The notes beneath the pieces were generated by a model that saw nothing but the letters and a program-made list of their open reading frames with translations, was not told where the DNA came from and did not search any database. Positions 30,290-30,497 of a DNA stretch of 30,497 nucleotides are shown here, one piece after another. Position numbers and translations under genes: made by a program. Positions within the stretch are counted from its first letter, which is position 1; each line of letters opens with the position of its first letter. Source of the DNA: Reclinomonas americana ATCC 50394 (taxonomy: Eukaryota; Jakobida; Jakobea; Jakobida); NCBI GenBank assembly GCA_048213135.1, contig PS015059.1, forward strand, positions 302,582 to 333,078, given 5' to 3'.

Positions 30290-30497
30290 ATGCGAGCGAG
30301 TGAATGAGAGTGAGTGAGCGAGTGAGTGAGAGAGTGTGTGAGTGAGTGTGAGAGTGAGAGCGAGAGAGAGAGAGAGAGAGTGAGTGAGTGAGTGAGTGTA
30401 TGTGTGTGAGAGTGAGAGTAAGTGAGAGAGTGTGAGTGTGTGTGTGTGTGCCTGTGTGCTTCTCTCTCTCTGTGTGTGTGTGTATGTGTGTGTGTGC
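30290..30497. repeat. (GAGT)n/(GTGA)n and GT microsatellites at the window edge
   Basis: Mostly GAGT, GTGAGA and GT units from 30290 to the end, lying in the intron upstream (on the minus strand) of the first visible TENT4-like exon. No exon was seen. Confidence 0.8.

Overview
The window is nuclear DNA from an intron-dense eukaryote, most likely a free-living protist. Every gene I could read is split by GT-AG introns, mostly about 55-80 nt long. Exons are GC-rich, intergenic distances are short (about 250-700 bp), and CT, GT and GA microsatellites are everywhere. Nothing bacterial or viral was seen. An ELAPOR-type receptor together with a U11/U12 (minor spliceosome) protein suggests, but does not prove, a holozoan, amoebozoan or similar lineage. 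I rebuilt exons by hand and required reading phase to be kept across each junction.

Layout, left to right: (1) + strand 143-5351, an ELAPOR/KIAA1324-type membrane protein with 19 exons whose start lies outside the window. (2) - strand 5609-5892, a two-exon 73-residue protein I do not recognise. (3) - strand 6281-8476, a PDCD7 (U11/U12-59K) homologue, a minor-spliceosome component. (4) + strand about 8725-10379, an unrecognised gene divergent from PDCD7. (5) - strand 10615-14252, an unrecognised coiled-coil and low-complexity protein of about 729 residues. (6) - strand 14701-16950, a 105-residue two-EF-hand protein. (7) + strand 17262-20789, an SPX-EXS phosphate exporter (XPR1/SYG1 family, 1009 residues). 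(8) + strand 21069-23296, a HEAT-repeat protein collinear with the N-terminal third of condensin subunit CAP-G, apparently cut short. (9) - strand 23236-25670, a leucine-rich-repeat protein with an N-terminal MGCC acylation-type motif, overlapping gene 8 tail to tail. (10) - strand 26371-30265, a Trf4/PAPD5-type non-canonical poly(A) polymerase whose 5' end lies outside the window.

The genes do not form a pathway. They look like an ordinary gene-dense stretch covering membrane trafficking, RNA processing, phosphate export, chromosome condensation and calcium binding. Three architectural features stand out. First, most multi-exon genes carry one intron (up to about 2 kb) filled with degenerate tandem repeats and microsatellites while their other introns stay tiny; all four assembly gaps lie in such introns. 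Second, about a fifth of the introns use the unusual donor GTTGCG (or GTTGAG), in six genes on both strands. Third, in the LRR gene each repeat is encoded by its own 75-78 nt exon bounded by phase-1 introns.
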